Positions 33,114 through 45,475 of a DNA stretch of 64,000 bases are shown here, piece by piece. Below the pieces are notes generated by a model, which searched no databases, had not been told where the DNA came from, and worked only from the letters and a program-made list of their open reading frames with translations. The position numbers and the translations under genes were made by a program. The stretch's first letter is position 1. Each line of letters opens with the position of its first letter. The DNA comes from Spirodela intermedia (taxonomy: Eukaryota > Streptophyta > Magnoliopsida > Alismatales > Araceae), in the NCBI GenBank assembly GCA_902729315.2, contig LR746270.1, positions 1,042,501-1,106,500 on the forward strand. Reading direction: 5' to 3'.

Positions 33114-35658
33114 CACTCCCACCTACGTCTCCTCTATTCTTCTTCTTCTCCCTTCTCGTCGTCCTCCTCTCTCTCTCCCCTTTCTCTCTCTATCAATCTA
33201 TTTGGTGGAAGCCAGTGGAAAGCTCTGGCCGTGTTTATAAACGCCAGAGGGTGAGGGTGAGAGGGGAGGGTCGCAACGGTGATGAATATTATATTCCCCT
33301 TGGTCTCCCTAATGGCCTACAATAATATATAAATAAATACGTTATATTTTTTTCACCTCATATGCCACTTTTCATACTCGGAGTTTCCATTCGGAAAGGC
33401 CTCAAATAGCCAAACTGAAACCTCCCATCCTCACGCCTCTGCGCTTGGTCCCTGGCCTCAGTTCTTCTTCCTCCTTGTCCCGGTCCCTTCGATGAATCCA
33501 GTAGAGCAAGTCAGCGTATAGACCTTATGGAGAATTTTTTCGTATAAACCTGTCCAATGTGAGATCTTGATCTCCTCCATTTTGATGTGCTGGTTCGGAC
33601 CGGAGCCATAAAGAGAAAGAGACAGAGAGAGTCAGCTTGGATAGGAACAGTTGAGCAGCTGTTCGCCTCCCATTTTAACTAGTATGGCGTTTCCAAAGTA
33701 AACCCATCTCTCTCTCTCTCTCTCTCTCTCTCGGTGATACTACTCCAAGGTCGGTAGACTCTATCACACCACAACCAGCAGCTACTGGATCGCGTCCCAA
33801 AGTCCATGATTACTGCCATCATTACCACAGTCCAAACCTTCTTTCCTCAACATTTCAACTTTCTAATACTGGTGCAATCTGCCCAGCTAAATGGTTCATC
33901 CATCCCATCGAATTACGCTCTATTGTTCTTCTACGTCTACCAGATGTGAAGCAGCCCACCAGATGTGAGTTTACAGTCAGTCTGAGCCAAGGAGAGGTTT
34001 CCTGCTAGCTCCCGAGCCGGTTGCGAGTGGGTCCCAGGGGCCCGGGATGTGCGGGGGCCGGGGGAATTATTTAGGCGCAAATGGGGAGCTCCGAGTGCTA
34101 CAGCGTCCGCCAACAGTCCCCATGCAGCGGCTCGGTTCCCTTTCCCTATACAACGCTGAGCCGGTAGCATGGACAGACTCTCTCTATGCGCGTTATGCGT
34201 TACTGGAGGGGGGAGAGAGAGAGGAAGTCTGAGTTTGGGGTGATTTGGCTCTTCTGTAGGAAAGAAAGTAAAAAGATGGAAAAGAGGGATGCGGGCTGGT
34301 GGGCCAACAGGAGAGCTTGAGGCGGCATGACGACAAGAGAGGGAGAGCGCGCGAGCGAGTGAGAGAGAGAGGCTCACGATCTTAACGTAAGGCTTATGAA
34401 TGATCGAGGATGCTATACTCCAGCGTGGAAACTGACTTGCTCTGGCAGGGGGGGACATGAAGCGTACTTGGAGGAGCATCTCGACTCATGTCACCGCCCA
34501 GGCTCAAAACCTTCCCACTGACTGGTTCATTCTTCTTCATTAGCTCTATTCTGTACGTATTTTCGTCACGGTAGCAAAGTTTCTTCTTCCTCTCTTTCTC
34601 TCTCTGTCTCTGTCTCTGTCTCTCTGTATTCCTTCTCCGGCTAGACGACTGGTATATGTCGGGCTTGGTCGGCAATTAGATGACGTATGTTTCTGGGTTT
34701 GCGGTAAGTGTTCGAGTATACCGGCAAATTGGTGACTGAAGGTCTTCGTGGCAGGGTACAGTTAATGGACGAGCAGAACGTCGGCAATCCATGGACTGCC
34801 CTCGCTGACTAGTCAATAGGGCAGTGAAGTTTCAGGTCAGGCCGCCGCACGTGCATGGATGATTGCCGGACTCTCTCTCTCTCGTAAATAACAATCGAGT
34901 TGACATGAATTCCGGAGAGAACAACCCAACAGCACTGCTACTTCACAGGATTCAGCCCGCACACTTGACCCCAGTTGACCAAGGGATAGAGAGAAAGAGA
35001 GAGAGAGAGGAGATAACCAGCTACACCGCACGATTTCAGAGAGAAGCCCGAGATGAAGCGTGGTCAGCAAGGTCAACATCTACATGGACGTCCGCCTCCG
35101 TGCGGGCGACGCAACGGCGAAGCCGGAAGACGAGGACCCTCCCCATCGTCGTCACGCGGGCGACGGCGCCGCCGCTGTTCCCGTGACCCGCCCGGCCCCA
35201 GCAGTTAGCCTGCGATAGAGACAGTCAACCCCCGGAGGTTGTTCCACTCCTCATCTCTGGTCAGAGACCCTACCTACGAATGGACGACGCCTCCTACATT
35301 AGCTCTTTGTCGAAATGCCTCTTCCGCAGCGGCAGCGCGAACAGGCAGCCAGCGCCGGAAGGGCTTTTCTTGTCGCGGGGCGCCTTAGAAAATGCTCTCC
35401 ACCATCCATCCCCATCAGGGTTTGGAAATTCTGCCTGCAAATCGGAGAACATGAAGCCGTTCGACGGAAAACGTAAGCTTGTCTCCGGTGACCGTCGGGG
35501 AAACCTTAGCTGCGTGTGCCGGTGACCCCCTCGGCTATTCCTCAGTGGGTGGCGACGACATCGGACAAAGGGGCTAATGGGCTCTCTCACTATCTCTCTC
35601 TCTCTCTATCTCTATCAATCTATAACTCCCGGGATCGCTTTCTCACTCGTCCCTCCTC

Positions 35659-35699
<41 letters not shown>

Positions 35700-36054
35700 C
35701 TCCAGTTCTTACGCTCTCCATCTACAACTCTCGGGTTCTCTTTCTCACTGTCCCTCCACCCCCCTACTTCATCTCAATCTCAAATTCTGGCTCTCTCTCT
35801 CTCTCCTCTCTCTTTCTCTCTCCTTGGCTCGCTGTGATGGACAATATTGTAAGCCTGATCTCAGAACACGTAAATAAGGGAGAGAATGTAGGAGAAAGAC
35901 ATCACAAGCTCCTGCTTCCCCGAAGCTCAAGCCACCAAAAAAGGGGAAGGAGAAAATTAAAAAAATGCTGTTAATCTGCCCTGAAATGTAAGAAAAAGAA
36001 GAACCCCATTGAAACCCTCGAAAGATTTCAATCCGACCCTCAATACCCTGCTCT
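33114..36054. other. Spacer, CT-rich, no confirmed gene
   Basis: Contains the LBD29-like promoter and several CT tracts (about 33708-33733 and 35655-35698). An open frame at 35280-35525 begins MDDASYISSLSKCLFRSG and holds a good donor (AAAAC then GTAAGC at about 35472), but no matching downstream exon or known family was recognised. It may be a gene fragment. Confidence 0.3.
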
Positions 36055-36230
36055 TCAGACGGTTTTGACTTTGGTCGGCTTCTTCTTGGATGCCCTCTTG
36101 ACCGAGGAGTCCTTCATCCCCAGGAAGAAGAGCAGCGCCCCGAACAGAGCCATGTTCTGCCAAAGAAAGAGGAATCAGATGATTTCAGCCTAAATTCCTG
36201 TCATAATATGGAGTATATGGTTCTCTTTGC

Positions 36231-36297
<67 letters not shown>

Positions 36298-36421
36298 AAA
36301 CCTGCGTGAATTTTAGGAAGAGTTGGCTGAATTCTGGTTTGTCCAGGTGGTTGTAGAAATCATTGAGGATTGGAGTCACGAGCGCCAGGTAAATTGCCTG
36401 CATAGAAGCATTTGAAGCTTC

Positions 36422-36497
<76 letters not shown>

Positions 36498-38636
36498 TCT
36501 GGCCCTCAATCCGACCAGCCAGCCCAGATAATGGGCTTTCAAGCTGGACCCTAGAAAAAGTCCAGAACCAGTCTGGCCCTCAATCTCCACCCATCCGAGA
36601 AGGAGGGGGGGGCAGGGGGGGCAGAGAGAGGAGCTACTTCCTGGACCAGGCCAGCCTCTGGACTTAGCCGGGTCATGAACACCACAGTCAGGGTAAAAAG
36701 AAGGGATGGAACACAAACCAGGAGACTAGCCCCAAGAGTACTCCCAAAGATGAACAGAAGGCCACCAAGCCCCTTCAAAGCCACGGTGCCAGCAATGATA
36801 TGCTTTATCTGGTGAGATAAAAGAGGAAAACTCGAAGTCGAATCGCAATTTTTCAACCGGAAAGCAATTTAATTGGGGGCATCAAATGTTTTCTGGATGA
36901 GACGACTCACTTCGATTTCAGGCACCTGGAAACCTGAATGGGTATGCAGATGCTTGGACAGTTGGTCAAACTTGGGCTGGAAAGCCTTGGCTGCAGGTCC
37001 GCCATCAACCCCAAATTCCCTAAACCTATAAGATTGGAAGAAAAGTGCATTCACCAAGGTCAACGCGAGGCGAACTCATAGGGGGATATCATCAGTGTAT
37101 ATGGGATTATTTCTCAAAAATAAAATATACAATCATGAATTTGTGCGCTCATTTCAGGATAATGAGCAGGATGAACCTAATTGTTGGTAATGATAAGGAA
37201 AAATCTAAGACAATAGAAAACATAAAAATGATCGAGAATAATTTAGAAGTGATTGAAAGAAGCAATGAGGAAACCTCATAATCAGGAATGGAGAACTTGT
37301 ATCGGTTGATGGCCATGGTGGCACAGGAAGATTCCAGCTCTAGTTTTGCCTCAAACCACCAGGGTTGGCAGTGGATAGGATAGCATGCCTGGTTTTCCGG
37401 GTGCAACAGATGTCTCATTGAAGTATAAAACTGAGAGGATTGATGCTACATAATCAGTCCATTCTGACGTCTCATTGCTACCATTGGAATATGCTAGCTC
37501 AAAGTTCCTTCACAACAGATGGAAGCTCAACAGGTGGCTGGTGAATCACTGATCAAAGAGCAGATTTTTGAGAGATTCTTCATCGACCTAGTGGCCAGTG
37601 ATAGATTTCGAAGATTGTTCCCCTGAACAGATGTCACACTGGATATCCACTTAAGCTGTTTTGATTGATCAATAGGAATACTAAAACGCTTGTCACACTT
37701 CTTCAGCGTTTGATGCATGAATGGTGTGCATGAATAGCATTGAATTATTGAGAGGACAACCACGCCAAATACATGGACATGATTCATGGACTAATCGGAA
37801 TACCCAAGAAAAGTATGGAGGCGGTCTGATCTCAACTCTGAGTCTGTTGATCACAATGCTAACCAAATTTTGAGATGTGACGAGAAGCTTCAGGCCAACA
37901 CCTCAAGAGTACCGGAAGGCAATCAGGAGATGACAAAGCTATGTACAAGGATAATTCACGAAAAGGAAACCTACACGACGAGCGCAGGCAGAAGTACAGA
38001 AAACTATGTAAAGAGGAAAATGAGTGAGAGACACGCACACGAGAAACTGAACTGCTCCATATATATTAACTACAAGCAATGCGCGATAAGTTAAAAGCAT
38101 TTTAATTAAAGGGCGAACATCCTCAACGTACGCAGACAATACGAAGCAATAACAATATGAAATTAATAGCGGGGAACATGAAACCGCGCGTATAAACCAC
38201 AGAGCAGGGAATAGAAATGAACGCGGGATACCACAGAGCCAAACACCTACGGATTTCAGAGGTAGCAGCAGCAAAGACAAAGTGAGACGAACATTAGTAT
38301 ATACAAATCTCAACTCCGCAGCTAATGCATAGAACCAGAGAAAAAAAAATTGAATCCTAATACCCCGAGAAACCACTAGCAGCGAGAGCAGAAGTACATT
38401 TGACCGAAATAATCGGAGAAATCCACAGTCAGAAACCCTAACCCCACCCCCCACCCACCACAGCCGCGGAGCAGACTCGACGTAAATAAAAAGAACACGG
38501 GATTATAAGCCATGACATGACAAGCTCAAACATAGCCGAGATCTAGAATCGGAGGAAATGTCGCTTACTCCTGGACTGCGGACAGGAGGAAGATGGAGGC
38601 GAACAGCACTCTCCCGACGAAGGCCACGAATCCCAT
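36055..38636 (-). CDS. HR-like lesion-inducing (DoxX-like) membrane protein
   Basis: Exons in transcription order: 38636-38569, 37025-36911, 36808-36719, 36397-36302 and 36156-36055, giving 156 residues, the usual family length. The protein reads MGFVAFVGRVLFASIFLLSAVQEFREFGVDGGPAAKAF, then the loop FDQLSKHLHTHSGFQVPEIE, IKHIIAGTVALKGLGGLLFIFGSTLGASLL, a segment with TPILNDFYN, and NMALFGALLFFLGMKDS with a Lys-rich end. This is the plant HR-lesion/DoxX-like pattern with about four membrane helices. Family members cause lesion-like death when overexpressed; their biochemical role is not settled. The basic C-terminus resembles an ER-type tail, which is inference. Introns 3 and 4 contain GA and GT/GA microsatellites (36424-36491 and 36231-36294); intron 1 is about 1.5 kb. 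Confidence 0.93.
36231..36294 (-). repeat. GT then GA microsatellite in intron
   Basis: About ten GT units followed by a GA tract, between the last two exons of the lesion-inducing gene. Confidence 0.95.
36424..36491 (-). repeat. GA microsatellite in intron
   Basis: Uninterrupted GA tract of 68 bp in the third intron of the lesion-inducing gene, just upstream of its fourth coding exon's acceptor. Confidence 0.95.
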
Positions 38637-40427
38637 CGAGACGAGATCGTAGACCAGCTGAGGAGGAGGCGGCGGAGAGGACGCTGATCTCGATCGCCGT
38701 CGCTTCTCAGGTCCCTCCTGGCGCGCACTGAGATTTCGTATCTCTCACGGTGGAGGCCGCGAGTGGGAAAAACGTGAGTTTTTATTAGAAGGCAACGCGG
38801 TGGGAACGGCAGTCGCAGTGGACTAGAAATAACTATTACCCCTCGATCTTTTATGTTTTACATAACTTGCCATCCCGTTTAAGGGGGTTGCCGTTCTCTA
38901 CCCGACAAGCTACTTCCCGACAAGCCCATGTCAGACCTCGGACCGCATTTGCAGTCCGTATCGCTACGTATGCATATGAGAGAGAAACTCTGACACGATA
39001 CGGCAACCAGCGCATTGCGTACGAATCGCTTGTATGTCTTGGTGGGCCCCACACACCCGCCGCCGTCAGTCCTCTCACTTCGACTAAGCCCGGATCCATC
39101 TCTTCATCAATGCGAGTGGGAGTATTGTGATAGCAAATGAAGTTTAAATAATAAATAATAATTTGTGTTCTAGTTGAGTAAAATCACCTTAATAATATTT
39201 ACTATTCCTGACTATATGTATGGTATTTCTGCTATTATTCTTAGTTATTTTAAGGGTATACTTGATCCATAAAAAACAAAGATATAAATTTATGAAATAT
39301 CTGGTCAAAATAGTTATTTTCTTGAAGCGTTTAACATAAATAACCCATCCTATGTGATCTATAGTTGAAATTAGTTTGTTCATATGAGCTACCAAACGTG
39401 GAATATTCTAGATTTTTAATGTGGAAAAATATGTTCTCATCAACTTGAATTGAAAAACCCTTTTCCTTGATAGAGATAAATCTGACTAAATCAACTCAAT
39501 TGCAATAATTAATATTCTTAAAAAAATACAGATAATTTTCAAAGTGACTAATTGTACTTATGACCATCAATGTTTTCAGGGTTATTCCTGTGTTCATGAA
39601 TGAAAACTTTGAAGAATTTGAGCAACCAATGTCATACAAAGGGGATAAGAAATAGGGAACATCATGTTGTAGAAAGTGATGTTAGGGCATGACTACCAAA
39701 TAAAATGTTTCATGGTTTTAAATTTACACACTTATTGGTGTAGGACATTAATTAAAAAAAGAGAAAGATAATTTTTTTTTGTTTCATGTGACTCAAAACT
39801 GATGGGCTAGGGATCCAAGAAATATGAAGGAGGGCTACAAGGGTGAGATGACCTAACATAAGATTAGACCCATGAGAAAATACATGACAAACACATCATA
39901 GATTAGTGTCATTTATTTTCTACTTTTAGTACATTCTGAATTTGCTTTATAGGGGTTCCATAACTTAACTTATTTTTCAGTAAGACTCAACTGATTTTCA
40001 ATCTATTTAATGGTCCCCACATTGTATCCCTCTCCTCATTCTTTATCACTACAAATTTTATCTTCTTTGAGATATCTCTCTTTGTTTGTGAATCAAAGCA
40101 CTTCACCTGGGGATTCAAGAAAATATTTTAATCCTTGTAAATTGAAGAGTCACATTGGCAAGTCATTGAAGATTTGATACACTAAAGATTCCAAAACTTA
40201 TGGCTTGAGGACATATTTTCAGTAAGTTCAGAATTTGTGTTATGTAGATTTGATACCCAAAATATTTTATTCCACCTAACATCCATGGTCTCGAGAGATG
40301 ATAGAACAACAATTCTAGTGGATCGAAGGACATTATTTTGATCCTTGTAGAGTCAGTCAATGTTTCAAGAAATTTTTGACTTGTCCATCCAAAACAAGAT
40401 TTTCCATTTATTTTACAACTCCACTAC

Positions 40428-40486
<59 letters not shown>

Positions 40487-41703
40487 CTGAGGGTCTAAAC
40501 ATAAATGAGTATAAAACGTAAAGGGCCAAGTAAAAAAATAATAAGGTAGAGAAATACTTTCAGAGATTTAAAAGTGAACGGGAGTGAGGTGATCATCCAG
40601 TTTGACATTGTAGTAGGATGGTCGAAATGAGCCCTTTCATTTAATTCTTAATTTTTTAATAAAGGATGAATCAAATATAATCCTAAAGATAAATGAAATA
40701 AATAGGTTACACCAACAAGATATGAGAAGAAAATACGTGCGGAAGGAATTTCCACCTGTACACACCGTTGATGTCACTTTCTAGCCCAGTTGAACGGAGC
40801 CTGGTCTCATTATCCTTTGGGGCCCGTTGATGGCCCACTTATGTGGAGGTGGGCGGCCCACTTGGGTGGAGATGGGACGGTGGGCGGCCCTCCAGAGGGA
40901 GCCCATTTGTAAAGTCCTGGTCCAAACGGTGAGAAATTGTTCGAGCCCAAAACCCACTAAAGCCACGAGAGCCTGAGTAAAGTTGGGGAAGGCCAATGGG
41001 AAACAATAATTATGTAAATATCCTACTATTCCCCTTCTTAAAGCTAAGAACCAGAGTAAGCTCCTGCGTATGGGCTCGATCCACGAACAACCGCCAATCC
41101 ATGCAGAACTCTAGGAAGGATTGGCATGGCGGTGGAGCCCACAGTGAAGCCCGCTCCCCCCTCTTCCCAATCTACACACCAGGGAGGAGCACCATCTTCC
41201 CGGAGACTTCCCGTCGTGTCTTTATTCCGGCGGCGACGGCTTTCTGGAAGGGGCAGCGTCGTCTGTTATATTCGGACGCCGGCGTGGTGGCCCATGCTGA
41301 GACACAATCTTATCACGAGGGAGCAGCATGGGAGAGAAACGGATATCTTCTGAAACGTCGTAGTTGCAGTCTCGGGCGGGGAAGCGTCAACGGAGCTTCT
41401 CCCTCGCCGGCATTCCCTTATCGCGGAAGACGGAAAGGAAAGGGTGGTGGTGGGTATATATTCCGGCGAGGTGGAGTCTTCTGGCCTGTTTCGGGGAGAA
41501 AGAAAGGCTCTCTCTCAGAAACATCAAGGCCAGACCAGGTGGAGCCTGAGGAAGGCCCAGGTTTCCGTCACGAGGAGGAGGATCTTCCTCTGGCGGGCCC
41601 CTTAAGCCGACGCGAGAGCTTTTAGACCTCAAAGATGATTCGTCTCATCAACATCCAGAAAGAATGAGGATAGAAAGCGAACGAAGGGGCGAGTGAGGGG
41701 AGG

Positions 41704-41736
<33 letters not shown>

Positions 41737-43153
41737 GAACCCGTCGCACTAAACAAATTCCTTCTCGTCGACGTCATAACACATCCTCCGGCATGAAATA
41801 AAGTCGGTGCTCCCGAATCCTACTCTTCTTTCCTCTCTCTCTCTCTCTCTCTCCCTTTCCTCTCCTTTTCTCTTCTCTCTTCTCTCCTCATATCGTCCAC
41901 CTAAAAAGACATTCTCGCGCCAGGTGCTATGTGCGGGCCATACCGGTCAGCGTTGACCATATCAAAGCTTTTCAAACTTTTCCTGTTATCAATGATCAGA
42001 GCAAAGAACGGAAGGAGTCGGGGGGGGGGGGCGGCTTGACCATGTGAAAGCTAGACGCACTGTTTGTGGCGAAAAGGTGAATATGAAGAAGACGAAAACA
42101 AAGGGGAGGGGAAGTAGACTCTTCTTGTCTCTTCAGCGACGGCTGCTTTGGGGGCGATGAATGGAGAAGAGGAGAAGAAGGGTGTTTGACGGTGTTTGAG
42201 CACACGCGTGATCGGCTGCTATCGACTCGTCTGATGTTGGACGTCAGCACATGCGTGGCACGGCGAGAATGGTCTTCCTTTCGAACCGCGGTACTACACG
42301 TGAAGAGATGATGCAACCGAGGCGGCCCTCCCCCGGTCCACGTAGACACCCTGACGGTTGACAAAGGGCAGTCTTCTGGTCTTAATCAGCCCAAAAAGCC
42401 CCCCTCTCTGTCTCTCTCTCTCAGACAGACACACGTCTTCGTCGGGTCTTAGTCAGCCCTAACTCTTCTATCTCTCTCTCTCTCTCGCTGTGTATTTTTT
42501 AAGACCCGTCTGATAACATTCGGACATTTATTGGTCGTTGGGCTCCTCCCGGGACGTTCGGATGACCGTTGGTTGAAGTGCCAGTCAATTACTCGACCTC
42601 CCTCATCCGGATTGCTTGAGACTGGTTGAGACGAAGTCAAACGGAGCCTTTCTCTTTCCCTTTACACCGCCTTCGTTGGATGGGATCGGAGTTCGAATTA
42701 GACCCTCCGTCGATAACACGGTCAACTAAGCTAATGACTGATCATTACACCTTTAATTGCCTAACGCCCTCGTTTGACTTTGGAAAGAATGGCTATAAAA
42801 CTCATGAAGGAGGGAGGGTGCATACGGAAGGATGATGAACTGACGGCGTCACCAGGTGACCTCATCGTCTTACTCTAATCCACAAGGTTTAAACCTCGTG
42901 GCAGAAGGCCACCTGTAGAGCTATGGTGGATCCTAAGGTTCCATCGGCCCCATGATGTGGGAGAGGACCTCCAAGCTTCCGCAAGACCAGTCCGCCAATC
43001 CTGACCCTACAAGATCTTCAGCCCTGCGGATCTGCGCGTCCCCTCGCCGTATTTAACTCAGCCGGCAGAGCCCATCCCAACCCAAGGCAACCCGGCGGTC
43101 CCTTCTTCAACATCCCTCCATCCCAAAACTCCCACAGCAGTAGAAGGAAAGGA
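38637..43153. other. Gene-poor spacer
   Basis: 38637-39100 is the 5' side of the lesion-inducing gene. About 39130-40760 is AT-rich with a GA microsatellite at 40432-40485. About 40990-41640 is GC-rich and open in one frame but shows no known domain. 41700-42500 contains CT/GA tracts and a partly duplicated GGTCTTA(A/G)TCAGCCC plus CT segment (about 42379-42487). A TATTTAA element at about 43050 may be the TATA box of the ERF gene. Confidence 0.35.
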
Positions 43154-43576
43154 ATGGAAGACGGGTATCGAAGGGGGAAGGAGAGGGAGGAGGGGGAGGA
43201 GGGGGAGGTCCGGTACCGGGGAGTCAGGCGCCGCCCGTGGGGGAAGTTCGCGGCGGAGATCCGGGATTCGGCCCGGCCGGGAGAGCGCGTGTGGCTGGGG
43301 ACGTTCAACTCGGCGGAGGAGGCGGCACGAGCCTACGACCACGCAGCCTACATAATGAGGGGATCCCTCGCGGTGCTCAACTTCCCGGAGGAGTACCAAT
43401 CGAGGAACGCACGATTCTCTTCTTCTTCTGGTTCGTCATCTTCTTCGTCGCAACACCCCGGGGCCCAGGGGAAGGCGGGTTCTTCCGGAGATCGCGTGAG
43501 GCAGGTGATCGAGTTTGAGTACGTGGATGACACGGTTTTGGAGGAGCTCCTCGCGATGGAGGACAGAAGACACTAG
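43154..43576 (+). CDS. AP2/ERF transcription factor, small group IX type
   Basis: A single-exon gene of 140 residues. After a Glu/Gly-rich start it has one AP2/ERF domain at about residues 21-79: [43 protein letters not shown] and LNFPEEY. The Ala and Asp in [10 protein letters not shown] mark the ERF rather than DREB type. After a Ser-rich linker, the C-terminus carries [17 protein letters not shown], matching the acidic CMIX-1-type activation motif of Arabidopsis ERF95-ERF98. These proteins bind the GCC box and activate defence and ethylene/jasmonate-responsive genes in the nucleus. Length and lack of introns are usual for this subgroup. Which of ERF95-98 is closest cannot be told by eye. 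Confidence 0.93.
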   Translation: MEDGYRRGKEREEGEEGEVRYRGVRRRPWGKFAAEIRDSARPGERVWLGTFNSAEEAARAYDHAAYIMRGSLAVLNFPEEYQSRNARFSSSSGSSSSSSQHPGAQGKAGSSGDRVRQVIEFEYVDDTVLEELLAMEDRRH

Positions 43577-45475
43577 GAATGGAGATTCCTCTTCTTCCAT
43601 CTTTATAATTGCTCTTTTCCATGGCGGAGGCCGCATTTCTCCCCAGCTCACACTTTTGAGCTTTCCTTCTCATGAAATACAGCAACCGAGATCATATGGC
43701 CATAAGAAGATAGTTCACTTCTGTCTGTCGGTGAAGGCGACGGTTTTCTGAGCCTCCGCCATCATTCACGAATCGTTAAAGCTCTGTGTCCCCTTTCTTC
43801 CGGCTTTTCAGTGATTACCATTACTCGGGTTTCTTATCCTCTCAACGCCATCGGGAAAGACCAGGCATTTCTTTCTTCCTGAAGAAACTGTGAATTAACG
43901 TCCACTCCTGCATGATCACTGTCAGTGACCACCCCTAATTAAATCCGTTTCAGGCAATCGTGTTTATTTTGCAAGAGTAGATATGTGATTAGGCCCTAAT
44001 TATTCTTCTCTGATGATGTAGATTTGGGCTCATGCGTGGGCTTCTCCTCTCTATATAAGTTGCCGTGGGACGATGACATATCCAATCTTGATAGGCTGCC
44101 CACAGGACGACTCATAAGGGGTCAACACCTCGTTCTATTTGGTCCAATTTCGGTCGGAATTCCGCACGTCTTGTTGCCAAGGGCTTGGTTTCAAGGACTC
44201 AGAAGAAAGGTGTCGAATCTGGACCCTCTACAATGACACGAATTCTCCAAGCATTGATCAGGCTTTCGAGCTATTAACTTAGGATTGGCTGATTAATTGA
44301 GCCACAACCCGAACCTCAGATTCCATTCACTTTCTTTCATTAAAAAAATACATACAAAGATAAGATTAACATATATAGATTTAAGAAGCTGTTTTTTATT
44401 TTAAAAATAAAAATACTTAATATTTTATTTTATATTAAAAAATGAATCTACCATTCTGATTAGTCTCTCTCCGCCCCTCTCTCCCCTTCCTCATTCCCTC
44501 TCTCCCCCTCTTAGTCAACTGTATTTACTAGTGACGGCTATCAGAACATGATCAACATATTTCTCCAAATGGAGAAGGTTTAAGAATAATAATAAGGGCG
44601 AACAGCCTCTTAGCTTGTAACGTATTAGAAAAAAGATAAGGATTGTGCCATATATTTTTTATGTTGACTGGTATAGTCAACATAGGCTTTTAGGGAGGGT
44701 CATATATGAGACAAACTACATGAGAACCTCACAGGGGGTTCGGGCGGGGGGGTGAGGCAACGTCCCCAATAGGCAGAGAATTATAAGTAACATAAACTTT
44801 AATCTTGATTAAGGTTGTGAGGAGAAGAAACGAGATAGAAAATTCAGGTGCCAAAGATTTTGCTGGGTGTGGCGTGGTGAAGGGGAGGTCGGGTGACGAA
44901 CTCGGTGTTCCCCCTCGTGGAAGGGAGAAAGAGTAAAGGAAGATGAATGACTGATAGAGAGGCTGCTAGGCATAGTTCTTCCAATAGATGACAGCCTCCT
45001 CTCCCTCTCTCTGCCTCCAATAATTTGGAGATGGGCTCCATGCTAGATAGGGAAAAGGACAAGAAGGGGTTGACATAAGTCATTGGCCTGGTTCCTCAAA
45101 TGATAGTTGGTCGACGAAGGGGAATTGGAGAGGAGAATCGATCCCATCTCACCATCATTGGTCCCATCTCCCTGATTTTTGCTCCCTAAAAATGTTATTG
45201 AACATGAGGAGAGAGGGAAAGAACCAACATGGATGGGGCAAAGAAAGGTTAACTAATATAGGCTTCACTCACTCACTCACCCTTGAGGCCCATCTTCAAT
45301 TAACGAGAGAGAGAGAGAGAGAGAGGGAGAGAGAATACGATATAGCATCACCATATCGTATTCCCCTGATCTGGGACGGGGATTTTTTAGTGTATGAGCT
45401 CCCAGTTGCAGCCAATTTACCGTTGGCTCAAGGCTGGCCATGGTCATATATATATATATATATATATATATGAGA
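43577..45475. other. Spacer
   Basis: 3' side of the ERF gene followed by AT-rich and then mixed sequence. GA (about 45305-45333) and TA (45446-45471) microsatellites adjoin the end of the retroelement. No gene supported. Confidence 0.4.

Noticed and set aside
40996-41625. 209-residue open frame
   Set aside because: GC-rich, no known domain, no conserved motif, and other long frames overlap it; no support as a gene.
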